Positions 1 to 12,686 of a stretch of DNA of 64,000 nucleotides are shown here, one piece after another. This stretch comes from Enoplosus armatus (taxonomy: Eukaryota > Chordata > Actinopteri > Centrarchiformes > Enoplosidae): positions 11,819,298 to 11,883,297 of the forward strand of contig NC_092194.1 in the NCBI RefSeq assembly GCF_043641665.1, in the 5' to 3' direction. The notes under the pieces are model-generated. The model had not been told where the DNA came from, did not search any database, and worked only from the letters and a program-made list of their open reading frames with translations. Position numbers and translations under genes: made by a program. Each line of letters begins with the position of its first letter. Position 1 is the first letter of the stretch.

Positions 1-930
1 CTTTGATAAGAGACAGATCTGCTGAGAGATAGGTCAGAGGAAATGGAATTGAATAGAAATCTTTGCGCTACATTTACTGAATCATCAATGTGATTAATAG
101 CAGTTAACACCTCGTAAAAATAGAGCCGCAATTACAGCGGAAAATTAGGGGCCAGCATTACCATCATGCTAATAAGTAGCGAATATAATTACATTTATCG
201 CAGTATTGTCACAGAGATTGATAAATTCATGCTCAATCTCGTTAATCTCTCAATAACATCCAGCACAGAATTTAACAATTATCTTTTTTTGTCATTCTGA
301 ATGAAAAAAAGGGCCGAAGAGAAAGAGGAGGAGAAAGAGGTGAGAGATTGCGAGAGCAGATGGAGGCAGGTGAAGATGGAGAGAGGCAGTGCGAGAGAAA
401 GAGAGAGCAGATATGCTTCTGTCCATCTCGAGTATTTTTCATCCTATTCCCAGCAGAGGGGATAAAACAGATAATTACCAACTCTAAAAACTGTGTCTTT
501 GTGTGCTGCTCTGAAAGGAGAAACTCTCCAGCACTGAAGAGATAAAGCTCAAAACAAAAGCAGCCTGAATTGGACCAGGATTAGCTTTAATGGTGGTAAT
601 TACCGGAGGGGATAACAGCCCGGTCCTCTCTGCCCATCACTGAGGCCCAGAGCAGAGGACAGCAGGAGGGGGAGAGAAAGACCTGAATCAGGGCCTTTCC
701 TTGGCTGCCTGTGTGGCTGCATGGTGGCAGCGGTTTAGCACATTCAATTGTAAAACACTTGGACGACCCATCCATGTCTGGCCTCTCCTGTGCTAAAAGC
801 CACTACAGTATCTCACCGCCCCAATAATGGCTGTGCATAAAAAAGGACTAGGCCCTCCACACTGTTGCTTCTTGAATTACAATCTGAGCTGATGGCATGG
901 ATAAGAGTGCCCTAAATTATAGCAGTGGGG
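1..930. other. Unique non-coding DNA with AT-rich homeodomain-type block
   Basis: No gene is recognised. Positions 60-290 are AT-rich and dense in TAAT/ATTA words (TGATTAAT near 92, repeated AATTA and TTAAT words), the composition often seen in developmental enhancers. A short arm pair CCGC/GCGG flanks an ATTA core near 127-142. Positions 305-412 are a purine-rich GA tract, and 941-976, just beyond, a CT tract. The short frames here are driven by those tracts. Enhancer function is inferred from base words only. Confidence 0.4.
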
Positions 931-2900
931 GCACTGAGGCCCTTCTTTCTCTCTTTCTCTGTCTCTGTCTCTACCTCATCTTAATGGCTGAGTAGCATCA
1001 GCAAGCTACACCGTGTGCACCAATAAAACGTTACTATTTGGGACATTGACAGCGATGGGGTCCGCTGCCCAAAAACAAGAGAAATTAAAATGCAACATGG
1101 TGCCACCTCACACCCTCAGTAGAACATGGGCCCCCAGACATCAGTGGGGACTAAAGAGAGAAACGAGAAGAGCCATGTGCAGGACATTCAGCTGCTCAGA
1201 AGGCTATAATTTATCTGGTTTTAAATCTCTGCTTCTGAACTCTAATTTGAATCTAAATCAAATATCCTGTACCCACATACTGCTGCCACTCTCCCTACCT
1301 GTATACAGCATTTCCAGTGTCCACATTCCCAAGGTGTGTGTACATGTCTGACCCGTGGTGTGTTTGTTTCCTGAAACTCAGATCAATAAAGGACAACCCA
1401 CACCAGACAACCAATCCACAGGGAAACTGGATCTATAAATATCTCATATGTCCAGCTGAGCCAGACTGGCCGCAACATGGACTGCATTAACTGATCTCAC
1501 AAATTCAGGATGCGTAAAATAAAATGCTCTCCCCATGTTACTCAACTTCCCATTGATCATATAAATGTGTGAATTGTTTCTGTAAGCGTGGCAAATGGAT
1601 GTGTTCATTGTTTCTTTATCAGTGTCAAACAGCAGAGGAAGAAGAGCCATGAGCTTCCAAGGTTGTACTAGTGATCTGTTATTATCATATATTTAAACTG
1701 TAGAAACTCAGGTTAAGGCCTATACTGTAGCATGTGCAGTAATGAGAAACACACTGCAGCCTGGTCCACAGTCTCTTTTAATTAGCTCTTTTGAGCTTGA
1801 ACAGAAAAGCCTTCACACGAGAGAATGGACCTGCCATTCAAAACTCCACCTGTGACAACCGAGCTTCGTTGGAGGCATGTCTGTCGGTTCTATAGCTCTT
1901 ATCTAGGGGATGAATCAAGAGGCATCATCACATTTCTTGGTCTGTTAAAGCTCCTGGGTGACCCCCCTCTGTCTGCTCTCTGTAGGATTTATCTTTTTAA
2001 TCTATCCACAATAAACCAAGAAGAGTGCCTTCGTGTTCACCTCAAATGTGATGTGGATTATTTGTAGGCACATCTCTGGATGGTAATGTAAATAGATATG
2101 GAAAACATGCTCATGACCAGATTTAGTGTCTGTGCTCTTTTCTGAATTCCAACAATGTTGCCTATGATTAGATGATACCTAGAAGGTGATGCAAGATAAC
2201 TCAGCAAAGCTTGAGTTACATCAATACAGTCAGCATATGAGCCATTCGTGCAAACAAATTCCTTGAGGCTGACTTCAAACGTCCAACCACATGTCTGCCT
2301 GCCCTTGTGAGGAAGTCAGAATGGAAATCCCCCTACGTCCTCCATCCCTCCTAAATAAGTTTGTGGTTAGCATCTTTTTTTTCCCACCTCATTTTAATCC
2401 AAGAGAAGCTCTGCAGATGAAAGCAGAGTAATGTTGCTAATGTGTGCGATAGTCACAGCCACATAAACCCACCACAATAAATTAAAGACCACAGGCGTGC
2501 ATCTTGGCCTCATGTGACCAAACCCCCCAGATACAAACAGACATACGGTCACACAGTCACACATTGTCCTCCAACGCCCTCCAAACCAGAAGCAGCCAGC
2601 AGGCAGGCGCCCACGTTCCCCACTCCAGACCTATCTGGCTGTGGAGATAAAACCATACTGTAAACACAACATTTGACTCATCTCAGAAACATGACTGGGA
2701 AGCTGAGTGAGGAAATCTAATAGCTCCACTGCACTGGAGGATATTCTCTAAGTGACCTATAGCTTGTGCAACAGAGTTTAAATTACTTGAATATTTGAGT
2801 GAGGTATGGCTAAAACTCTCTTGAGCCATACTCTGCCATATGACTCCAATCTTCATATGTGGTCTTGCTTTAATCTGAATCTGACATGTGTGACATGAAG
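931..2900. other. Unique non-coding DNA, no gene seen
   Basis: This stretch starts with a CT-rich tract (941-976) and continues as ordinary mixed sequence. The open frames at 1013-1351 (plus), 1444-1650 (minus) and 1825-2067 (plus) show no recognisable domain, have no paired splice sites I would trust, and are of the length expected by chance. A TTTTAATTAGCTC stretch near 1774 is homeodomain-like. Confidence 0.5.
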
Positions 2901-3026
2901 ACATATGATTTGAATAAGTCGGAACCCTTCAGACTTTATATTATGCACATACACCATGTATATGTACATGTTCAGTTTAAACACATGCTTTCCCTGCTCA
3001 CACACATACACTGACAGACAATTTAT

Positions 3027-3065
3027 GTGCTCTCTCTCTCTTTCACACACACATATACACACACG
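3027..3065. repeat. CT then CA simple repeat
   Basis: A CTCTCTCTCT run passes directly into ACACACAC with interruptions, ending near ACACACACGG. It is an imperfect compound dinucleotide microsatellite. Confidence 0.85.
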
Positions 3066-3283
3066 GCACCCATAAAATTCAGATGTCTCCACACTCCATC
3101 CTTTGTGAGACCTTATTGTCCTGGTTATTACCCTGGGTATTGTTACAGAGAATTGGTATGCTTATCAAGGCCTGTAGTCTAAAGTTGATACGACACTGGC
3201 CTGGCAGCTTCATTAAGATTGATATCCTGCCGCAGCACACCCAGATGAGCTGATCTAGGACATGGGAGGGAGCAGCCAAGCAG

Positions 3284-3345
3284 AGTTAGAGAGAGAGAGT
3301 TAGAGAAAGACAGAAAGAATGAGAGAGTGGGAAAGAGAAAGAGAT
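3284..3345. repeat. GA-rich polypurine tract
   Basis: The sequence is dominated by GAGAGAGA, AGAAAGA and similar words, so the plus strand is nearly all purine. The three overlapping minus-strand open frames here (together 3079-3471) translate it into low-complexity Ser/Leu/Phe strings and are not genes. Confidence 0.8.
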
Positions 3346-3480
3346 CGTGGGTCCACCTCCCAAGTAGCTCAATTGCCATCTATTGAGCCACTTGAGCTCA
3401 GGAGAGGGACCAGGCATGCATACCTCTCTTTTAAGGGGACGCTCCCCCTGTAACCGCACCCTGCCAGTCATAAATTACCT

Positions 3481-5540
3481 TCCTTGGCTCAGTCCTTTCA
3501 CAGTGAATGCACAGAAGCCCCCTATAGCCTCTCTATGAGCAATTAAGGCCTCAATAGGTTGGTATCAAACCACCCTGACCTCATCCAACCTCTCCTGTCA
3601 TTGTCACCTCCTAAAAGGTCCCCTCCACTTTGTTCCCATAGTGCCACTGCTCTTAGCGTGCATGGTGCAGGCAGAGTAGATTTTAGTGGCCATAACTGTT
3701 TCAGAGTTTTATCCTGAGTCAAAGGTCAACTGATCTGGAAGTTTTTTCTTTTGTATGTTTACAGCTGTTTAAATACAGGCTAGTTCACTCCAAATGTGTT
3801 GCACTCCGACTGTGTCATTTCATTAGCTGTACGACAACACTGCTGTCTCATTTAACAGATTATTTTTATTCCGGCTGATGGACTCTCGAGCCATCCTATC
3901 ATCTGGGCCACATTCACTCTGTGTGGCCAACTGGAATGAAACTTGTGCTTTATGAGAAATCCCAAGTGCTAAATTCAGCCTGTACAGGTCAGGGAAGATT
4001 GCAGTGTGTACATTAACCGAGCACACTGGCGTGTCTAATTTGCTGCGGTGGACAAAACAAAGGCTTTCATTGATATCTCCATATCGAGTCAACCCTGGAT
4101 TCAGTGGATAGCCCTGGTTTCCACTGGCCAGACTTAATGATTTATTGCACCACTGACTAGCCTGCACACTATCTGATTGGCAAGGCTGGGGCCCATTAAA
4201 AGGCATATATTTTTAATTACTGTTTACCATGTCAATAGCAATGCTAATCACTCCTAAGGTGTCTTCATATTCCAGCGCTGGGTGAGAAGACCTGATAAAC
4301 ATGAGCAAGTCCTGCTCGTGCTTTTTTTTTTATCTTAATAAAAAATGATGTTGAGACAAGCATTACTTCTAAAGCTCTTCTTTCACCTTTAAGGACCTTC
4401 ATTAAAGAAAGGAGCGCCAAATGTGAGCCACTGAGTAAACATCTGTTATTGAAAGACATAATGTCAAACCAAATGTGCACCGCTCTCCTTGTCATGATGC
4501 CGTATGTCAGGTTTAAATAGGTGGTGTGCCTTTCAGGAAATGATAAGACCAATAGAGTGGGTTGAAATAAAATTCTTCTCATTAAGATAATCGTCTGCGG
4601 ACACTCATTTAATGCCAGCAATGACATTGTAATGGTGTGATCCTTTATTGTCAGGCGTATCAATGCAACATTATGACCAAAACGCAAATTTGATGTTTTC
4701 GTCCCAGTGCTTCACGACCGATGTTTGCTTCAGATGCTTGGCTTTTTTATGATGTTACATTTTCTCCTACCATCTTGGAGAGAATGGGATGACATGACAG
4801 AGAGTTTAATGTGCGTGTGGTGAAATGTCAAGCTCTATCAAGCCCACTGGCCAGCATAGTGCACACAGAGTAGTATTATGGAAGTGGGGCAGTTGCAGCA
4901 GGCCCCTCTGATGGCCTATAGAGTGCTCCCTATATGCACACAGAGTCATTGGGCAGATGTGACCTCGCCAGCACACAGAGGCTCTTTGTGTCCCAGGGAT
5001 TTAGAGTCCCCTGGGCCTCCTGACTCTAAACATTAACAGACCTACTGCAGAAGGAGAGAGAGACCCTTACTTTGCTGACATGCAACATTAACCGAGGCCA
5101 ACTCTGTCTCTTCCATACTTACAATATCAGGAAGGGCCCTATATGTACAGATGCATGCAAAGACGCATGTGGTGGCTTGATGCAGGGGAAAGGTTGAAGC
5201 TCAGACGCACGCTAATGAGGTGAAGCAGCATACTTAGTGAAAATATATCACTTATTGGACTGAGGACATATATTTATATGGCTCTTCACTTGTTTACATG
5301 CAATAAAGGCAAGATCTCAAAGCACTCCACTTAGAGGAGTCCAGCACAGGCTCTGTGGTCTTCATTCATTTTTATGCTGCAACATGAGCAGAGGTCAGCA
5401 TCCTTAACACAATTCAACTCATCCTCCATGACGTGACTGTTGTCTTGTTACTGGAATGTGTTTGCAAGACATGTCCCTCACCACCCTGTTTTAAAAAGAA
5501 ACGTTTTAAATAAAGGACCTAATTATCTGTCAAGGATTGA
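3481..5540. promoter_or_regulatory. Candidate conserved non-coding cluster (3.8-4.7 kb)
   Basis: No gene is recognised. Positions 3800-4720 are free of simple repeats, AT-rich and full of TAATTA, TTAAT, CATTAA and TTTATTG words, as in vertebrate developmental enhancers. Two long minus-strand open frames lie end to end here: 3823-4206 (127 codons) and 4265-4687 (140 codons). Neither contains a motif I recognise, and the second reads through a lysine-rich stretch created by the T run at 4322-4331. I take the open frames as accidental. Conservation is inferred from texture and has not been aligned. Positions 4720-5540 are ordinary unique sequence. Confidence 0.35.
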
Positions 5541-7090
5541 TGTTATGAGCCCGACGTACATGAACTTATCTGGATTCTTGGCGCTTTCTTTCCTCTCTGT
5601 AATAGCGTGATTATTCACCACTGTAGTTAAAGCTGCCTCGTGATTCTCTGATATTCTTGTAATTTTTGCTAATAATAATGATACAACATTTGCATAAAGG
5701 AAATGAAACAGGTTACATTTGCATATATTAAACATTTATATGTATGCATATAATATGTTTGCTCATTTCAGGAAACTAGGCAAGATAATAGTAAGACTAA
5801 GACAGGAAATAGAAGGAGCACAAATCCACAGTAAATATTGGCCTTCGTTATCTGCCATCCCCTCAGACAGGAGGCTGTATCATTTTTCAGCAAAGAGCCC
5901 CCTGTTCTTGAGGACTAGGCCAGGCCTTGCTTTATTAAATTATCTCCCTTGCTTCGCAAATACAATTTCCTGCATAAATCACTCAAATGATCCTTCAGAC
6001 TGTCAGGTCCAAGAGAGTGTTTTCTTTCCTATCTGCCTCCGACCAGGTTATGCAAATCCCCACCACTGTGTGTTCGATATCTATTGAGATGCTTCAATTG
6101 TCTCCATTTGGCCCTAAATCCTTAGCTTGTCTCCATATTATTCTACTGCCCTTGATAAAAGTGACACTAAGCATCAAGCCATCACCAAGTCGGTAATCCA
6201 TTACCAAAAAAAGAGCATGCCAATTTAACTAAGCCAGAAACACTGACCCTGCAACCTTGACCTTGTAAACATTACAATGGGGGGAGGCCACAGTTTGTGC
6301 ATTGGAGATCTGCTCAGTGGAGCATTGGGAAGGGCTTATTATGGCCCCTAAGCTGGGGCTGAATTCAATCACATTGGAAAGGGGCTGAACAGAGAAATCT
6401 TTACCAGGGGTCAGCTTGGTTTAAGACCCCAATACGGAAATACATAACTGCACCAAATCGGCCAAATAGAAGTCCGCATTATCATCCTCCCTACAGCTAG
6501 CTAGCCAGTAGTCTAATTCGGAAGGATAAACATCTGTAATGTATTGGCTCAAATGGGAGCCAGCTTAGAGTGACTTCAGCTTGATCCCAGACAGCTGTTT
6601 GGGGAGCAGCTATGGCCTGACTGCACAGGGGGTCTCGGTGGATGTCCTGAAAAGGGACCTCCAAAAATCTAAAGGGACAAAGGAATCTCCTGAACAATGT
6701 TCTCGCTGATACAATGGTGGTGCACGGAGTGGAAGGGGCAAAGGAGCACAGCCTATTCTGGGGCATGAATGACCAGTGCATTCCTCTCCAGTCGCCGAGC
6801 AGTGAGCGCAGTGACCAAGAGTGACAAGTCTTTACACCGCTTTGTTGACACTCTGTGTGCTTGACCATTACATTCCTTCTGTTCTCTCTATCACCCTCCC
6901 CTCTCTCCCCTTCCCCTCTTTCTGCTTCCTTCCGCCTTTGCTTCTAATTCTGCATCTGCACTTCCATTGGTTTATTTTGTTTCTGTGTGGGTAGCCTTGA
7001 GTCTACTAAGCATTGTCAGCCCAGTTACATATTGCTTAAATTCAGAATAAAACATGGTACGGCACATGCACATAAATACACGTTGGGGTC
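5541..7090. promoter_or_regulatory. Candidate conserved non-coding block with octamers
   Basis: No gene is recognised. Two exact POU octamer words lie here: ATTTGCAT at 5717-5724 and ATGCAAAT at 6050-6057. The stretch 5800-6330 is repeat-free and mixed in composition, with many short homeodomain-type and TGTCAGG/TGACAG-like words. The 122-codon frame at 5719-6087 (plus) and 123-codon frame at 6497-6868 (minus) have no recognisable domain. Pyrimidine-rich sequence follows near 6880-6950. Enhancer function is inference. Confidence 0.35.
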
Positions 7091-7285
7091 AGGTCACTGC
7101 GTAGCGTACTGACACACATTTGGAACACATGTTTGTTCTCCATACAAGCCACACATCAGCCCTTTGACAAGTGAAATGGGTGAATATAACATATGGGACA
7201 GTATCAAGGGTTCATGTGGAGGACAGGGAATTACAGGCTTCCCTCCTCTCTCACACACACTCTCTCTCTCTGTGTCGTCCTCATA

Positions 7286-7323
7286 GACACACACATGCGC
7301 ACACACACACACACACACACACA
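7286..7323. repeat. AC microsatellite
   Basis: An imperfect start (ACACACATGCGC) leads into an uninterrupted AC run of about 12 units at 7300-7322. A CT run precedes it at 7260-7272. The frames crossing it on both strands give Thr-His or Cys-Val strings and are artefacts. Confidence 0.95.
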
Positions 7324-8965
7324 GAAGAGGGATCCCTGGACTGCTCAAGAACCCCCAAATCCCAAAGACTAACAACCAAATGTAAAAAGCCAATCCCTGA
7401 TTAACTTTAAAGATATGATAAAGTTGCGCAGTTGCACTGTACTTGCAAGGAATTCAACAGGGAGATGAGAAGCAAGGGTCATAGAACAGCTGGAAATCAA
7501 GTGAATTGTGCCTTTCAGTTCATGGCACTGACTAGTGTAAAGAAATGAAAGTTATCTCTGTCTGATTAAAACTTGAGCGCATTTCCTTGGGCGAGAGGCC
7601 TCGGTGTTGTCATCTACAAGCCACTGGTTTCAAGAGAGAAGAAAGTGGCAGGGGGAAAACAAAGCAACACAGTGCATAGTTACGGTGCTTGCTCTGTGTG
7701 AATAGCTTATACTCCTTAATTGACTGGGTAAGACCTGTGTTAAGTCCCACAGAGCTTCGGCATCAGCAGATCCCCACCTGTGACAGCAGTGCAAGAATGA
7801 CGGGGCTCATTAAAAAACTTGATTCAGATCTTCAGCAGGAACCCTGTTGAGTCGCTTTAAAGCAACGCGCTCATCGGAATGATAGGTGGCAAATACAGTA
7901 GCGGGGGAAAATTGGACTTGAAAAGGAATGTCTGTCTTTCCATTTTTTAAAGCCTTCCTCTTAATAACCTGTTTTCCTTTGTACTCTCAAACAAAATGGC
8001 TTCTATAGTTGTACACGGGGCCTTTGAAGGTGAGCCGTGACTGGCATACACAAATGTCTTCTTGTAGGGCCTTAATTTGATGCTTGAGCACTGCTGAAAC
8101 TCCCTTATGCGTTTGTTGTCTCCTTTTGAAAAGAGTAGACTTTCACTTGAGTTAAAGTAAACTGCATCAATTTTTCATGTACCTGTCCTAAAGATAGGCA
8201 CTGCACTTTCCAACTCCAAAAGGATGATTCGCACCATATCCTGTGAACTGGATTTTGCAACTGATGTCTGACCTTGTAACTCCTATCTGTGAGGGAAGTG
8301 GCTCTGGAAAAGGGGTTGAGGTAGTATATGGTGGTGTGGTGTACAAGCAGTGAAAATGAATTCACTAAAGCGTATTACTCTAGTGATGAGAAATGTTCTG
8401 GTAGATTATGACACAAAGCATAATTCATGTGTTAAAAAGAGGGAAATATTGCATAGATGGAGCAGATTATTGGTTTGAAGGTGCGTACCTCCAGGCTATG
8501 AATATCTATACTACCTAGTGTAAGAGATAATAAGCACCATCTTAATGGTTTATGAATCTCTTTTGACTTATGGTTATTAACCATAGAAGAATTATAGTGG
8601 TGCTGTATTGATGGACGGGGGGTATTTCAGGATAGAGCTCATGTGATTGAAATGGTACAACCTGCCAGCTTACAGGCAGCCATGGTTAGTACACGCTGAA
8701 ATGTACAATAACCTGACCTACAAAACTTCAGGCTTTTAGTTCTATTCCTGACAATTTTTCCACTGGTTAAAAAAAGAAAAAAAAACTTTCCCCAACTAAC
8801 AAGTAGCTTCAAGCCACTCATCAGTTCTTCGATTTTTTATTGCTAGTGATGCCAGAAGTAGAAGTAAAAGGGGGGAGGGAGAGGAAAAAAGAGAAGGTTT
8901 TATCCAGGGGACCGACACCATTCCCGTCCCGCACACGCCTCCAAGCGAGCACATCCCCCTGTCGA
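7324..8965. other. Unique non-coding DNA, no gene seen
   Basis: This is ordinary unique sequence. The 86-codon minus frame at 8105-8365 has no recognisable domain. A short palindrome centred on TGGTTATTAACCA lies near 8571-8584. A purine-rich patch with a run of G lies near 8866-8900, just ahead of the poly-C tract. Confidence 0.5.
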
Positions 8966-8993
8966 CCCCCCCCCCCCCCCCCCCCAAAAAAAA
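8966..8993. repeat. Poly-C (20) followed by poly-A (8)
   Basis: Twenty consecutive C residues at 8966-8985 run straight into eight A residues at 8986-8993. Long poly-C runs are rarer than poly-A in vertebrate genomes. A second C-to-A tract of the same form is at 42916-42942. The proline/glycine-rich frames across it are artefacts. Confidence 0.95.
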
Positions 8994-9582
8994 GAGCATC
9001 AATAAAAGAACTGTGGTGCAGATTGGAGAAGGCATGAGCAGATTTTCAATGGGATTTCAGGAGAAGGCACAAGGGGCAGAAATCTTTTGCTTTTGTCTGC
9101 CGTTCAAATGGGTCTGATGAGCCTCGAGCTGGAGGCTCTGCTTGTCATAGAGGTCCTGATCTCTTGTGAGAATTGATTTCCATCATTTGGGGGGAGCTGT
9201 ACAGACTGAGGGTATATTCCTGCCTGGGAGAGCAAGATAAGGGCCAAATGAACTGAGACCAACTTACTGTACAAAAAAAAGCCCTGAAAAAAGCCAAAGA
9301 AGAGGCTCTTAGGAGTGAAGGAAAAAAAGAACGCAAGAAAACAAAAACATGGTAACTTGTCTCACAGTCCATTCTCAAATGTTAGATTAGTTTTCAAAGA
9401 GTGGGAAGCCCTGTCCTGTTGTGACGTTTTCTCTCTGCCAAGCATTTCATCTGATTATGAGTACTTTGCAATCTGCGACAGCATGATTGATGCTCCACTT
9501 TCATGAGGGGAATTTTAACAGCACCTCTTCAGCGCTCAATGCGCACCCAATTATGCGTCTGAGCTGGTAACCTTGAATTTAT
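8994..9582. other. Unique non-coding DNA, no gene seen
   Basis: Mixed sequence with A-rich patches near 9270-9290 and 9320-9345. From about 9520 the texture changes to AT-rich, repeat-free sequence leading into the X-box at 9583-9596. Confidence 0.5.
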
Positions 9583-9596
9583 GTCACCATGGCAAC
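9583..9596. promoter_or_regulatory. Perfect RFX X-box-like palindrome
   Basis: The word GTCACCATGGCAAC matches the RFX-family X-box consensus (GTNRCC, short spacer, RGYAAC), which RFX factors bind as dimers in promoters and enhancers, including those of ciliary genes. It sits in an AT-rich, repeat-free stretch (about 9520-9670) with a GGTAACC word just upstream at 9566-9572 and ATTATG/TTATCATTG words downstream. No transcription start is seen beside it, so a distal enhancer is more likely than a promoter. Binding is inferred from the motif alone. Confidence 0.5.
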
Positions 9597-9756
9597 AAAA
9601 CCCCCGGTCATGCATTATGGATTATCATTGAAATTCTACACCCCTACCTAACATAATGAGAGCCCAGGACTTAATCAAATCAGCCCATTCTGTGTGACAC
9701 AAAGTGAAGAAGGAGCTCTCATTGTATTGGGGTTGAGGCTGGGAGAAGCCAGCCAA

Positions 9757-9761
9757 GCAAG

Positions 9762-9797
<36 letters not shown>

Positions 9798-9805
9798 CGG
9801 GCGGG
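9757..9805. repeat. GCAG tetranucleotide microsatellite
   Basis: About eleven tandem GCAG units, imperfect at the start (AAGCAAGC) and shifting to GCGG units at the end. The minus-strand frame across it translates as repeated Cys-Leu-Pro-Ala, an artefact. Confidence 0.95.
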
Positions 9806-10680
9806 TGGCAGACTGGGCTGTGACGGCTCCAGCAGCTGCAGGGCTAGCAGCCTGATAGATTGCTCCCATATACATCAGTGAACATATAGACAGATGGCCC
9901 TCAATGCCTGGAATTTCCAACCCAGGAAGCAGCTGTTCAGCCTAACCTCTGCTGTCCGTCTCACCTTGTTGTCATGGAACATTGAGCAGAGAAGGAGAAT
10001 GTGGATGGTGACATGGTGCGGAGTGTGGTGGAGCACCACAGAGCTCCAGGGTTGGGACAGGGGAAGGGAAGGGGCTTTAGTAGGGGCTGAGGCAGGGCTT
10101 GCTGGATTTACATTAGGTGGCACTTTCTCACTTTGTCTCCTCTCTCCAGACCCCTCCTCCTGATTTTGTTTTTTCTCCATGTTTTTTTGTGGGTAGCTTG
10201 AGGATCTAGGATCTGGATTGCACCCAAGTCTTCTTGCTTTCTTACTCATGACCACATAAATAGAGAAAGAAGCCCAAAATTACTCAATCCTCCTCTCTCT
10301 CTTTCTCTCTTTGTCTCTGTCTATCACACGGATGACATAATTGTTGTAAATCACTGCGCTGGATTAATGCAATCTATTTTTCATCTCTTCCCTGGCTTCT
10401 CCCCCTTCACTACTGCAGGCCCAGCCTGAGCCGTTACATAAAATATTGATTGCTCTTGTGTATTTCTCTCATTGTATGTAAGCATTTTTATTAGCTAACA
10501 GGCGAGCAGAGGAAACCAGTATTGCCCCCCTTCTCTCACTCTCTATAAAAACTTTTAATAGCTCAGCAGATTTTTGTTCCTCTCTCTTCTGTTTCCCTGC
10601 ATCATCCCTGTGCACTACTGAGAAGCCCTGAAGATTTCAGCAAGGGAATACTGGAGCTGGAATACAGGAAATACAAAAAT
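9806..10680. other. Unique non-coding DNA with AT-rich block
   Basis: No gene is recognised; the 126-codon minus frame at 9875-10255 shows no domain. A CT-rich tract lies at 10289-10322. The stretch 10330-10560 is repeat-free with homeodomain-type words (GGATTAATGCAATC near 10360, TTATTAGC near 10488) and could be an enhancer, though only texture supports this. Confidence 0.4.
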
Positions 10681-12308
10681 AGACTCTTCTCAAGCAATGC
10701 TTAAGAAATTGTAGATGCACAGGTCTATGGGATTTGAAAATAGTAACTTATTCTGTGGGAAGTATGGTTTTAGTAAACTCTCATCTGAATAATAAACAAC
10801 AAAATTCTAGACATTCAGTTGGGCAAACATGTCCAAATATTGTTTCAGAAATGGTGTAGACACACATGTATTATGACCCAGATGTATTTCACTGGTGTTA
10901 TTTAAATGTAGATAGTTAGCCAAGTAGATTTTGTCAAATAATTAGCCATTTTTTATGGCTAACCCTAATGTAACTAACCATCAATGTGGTTTTGAAATGC
11001 CCGGAAAACTTTTTAAAATGGAGTCTGCCAGGAATCAAGAAAGAAAACTCCCCAGCTTTAAAATTGCAAACACCTGATTCACATTGACTTTGCAAGGATT
11101 TAATGCTTTGGCCACAATCATATGTCACTGGGAGGAGCGTTCTACTAAATGGTTAATTTGCATAACTTTTCATAGGCTCTTTTCCAAAGCAATCATGACA
11201 GTTTTTGGGATGCTCTCTCACTGGAAAAAAGGGGGAATGCGAGGCTTGGCTGTTTATTGAGTCTATAACAACCGCTTTTTGGAAGCAAAACAAAGTCTAC
11301 TGCGGGCACTCAGGCATATCAAATTTATTCTGAGCACAGCAGTGAAAAGGGACAGTCTATCAGCATCAGAATACTAATATCCAATATTCTGTGGAAAAAA
11401 AGAAACAAAGAAAAAGTATTTCAAAGTAATAGAAAAAGTTTATGTAAAACAAATGGGAATTCAGTAATTCATCCATACCCCAGGTCCTCTACAGCTGTCT
11501 CTGCATATTTCCAATAAACATAACAGGGTAATAAATGTTATTTTCTCTGAAGTAGGCGCATCACAAGTGGAGGTGTCATCTAAAATGTATTTGTGATGTG
11601 CTTGATGAAGCCTGCTCATCCCTCTGTAATGACACCCCAGCCTCTCTCATGTGTTATGCATCACATCTTGTTACCATCTTCCTCTGAGCATGGCTGTCAT
11701 CATGTGTCTTCTTAGGCCCCTCCGGAAGCATCGCATCAGCTAAGGGATACATGGCGAAGGGAGGGGAGGGGATCAGCAATATTAGATGCCTCTTCAACTT
11801 CTCAAACTCCAGAAGGTGTCATTCTCATCTATACTTGCTGAGGCCACCGCCCCTCCCCCCCGCCAGATTCATTACAGAGCAGAAAGGAGACAGTGGAAAA
11901 AGTGAAGTAGTAGGTGTGAGAGCGGTTTGTGTGAGTCCATTCTCACAATACATTATTGATGCTGTATTTTTGTTATTAGAACATTTCTCCTGTATTATGC
12001 ATATCAAGTTCATGGAGAGTATCATCGTTTACCAATCCTGAACATTTTGGCCTCTACACGAACTTACAGCATGCGGAACATATAGGAGGTACTTACACCA
12101 TAAGTTTTTGTTCCTGTGAAAATCCAGATATCTTATTGACACTATTTCAGTGACATTTCAGTCTGCTGTGAATGCTACAAAAAATGAGACAGAATATCTT
12201 GCAGGATGTCCACCATACGTGTTGTATTTCAATCACAGTCCAAAGCTAATCAGGTCAACCCAAGATGTTCCTTCTGGATCACGCAAGGAAAACAAATAAT
12301 CACTTAAA
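10681..12308. other. Unique AT-rich non-coding DNA
   Basis: No gene is recognised. An ATTTGCAT octamer lies at 11156-11163. A C run with a GC-rich patch lies near 11845-11862. Open frames at 11751-12041 (plus) and 11825-12025 (minus) overlap in opposite directions and show no domain. Confidence 0.5.
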
Positions 12309-12340
12309 AATCATGCATCTTAAGTAGTGCATGCATGATT
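12309..12340. repeat. 10-bp inverted repeat (AATCATGCAT arms)
   Basis: Arms at 12309-12318 and 12331-12340 are exact reverse complements (AATCATGCAT and ATGCATGATT), separated by 12 bases that include CTTAAG. It may be a paired homeodomain or POU-type site or chance. Confidence 0.7.
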
Positions 12341-12686
12341 GAAAATAAAAGAAACATTACCATGGATTGAGGGATAGACTCAGGTCTTCCATAACGGGAG
12401 CATGCATTTATGGCACAAATGCCCATAGACAGTTTCTAGTCCTCCAGAGGCTCCTTGTTGTGTGTATCAATGTATGTGCACTATTAAGACATGGAAAAGC
12501 ATACAAAAGAGCATACATCATTGAAAAGTTACTTTTGTGCATCTTCTACATTAATCATCAAGAGGAAGACTGAATCCATACAGAAGGACTGTAACAAACT
12601 AATGACTTTGCCTCCCTTTGTAACCTTCCTCTGACAGCTATACTATTGGGTTACAAGGAGAGTCACACTAGTGCGGTCCCTACTGC
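12341..12686. other. Unique non-coding DNA, no gene seen
   Basis: AT-rich unique sequence with one 68-codon plus frame (12367-12573) lacking any recognisable domain. Nothing else stands out before the octamer pair that follows. Confidence 0.5.

Noticed and set aside
4265..4687. 140-codon open frame on the minus strand
   Set aside because: No known motif; the lysine-rich end is made by a T run at 4322-4331. It is kept as a candidate conserved non-coding region, not a gene.
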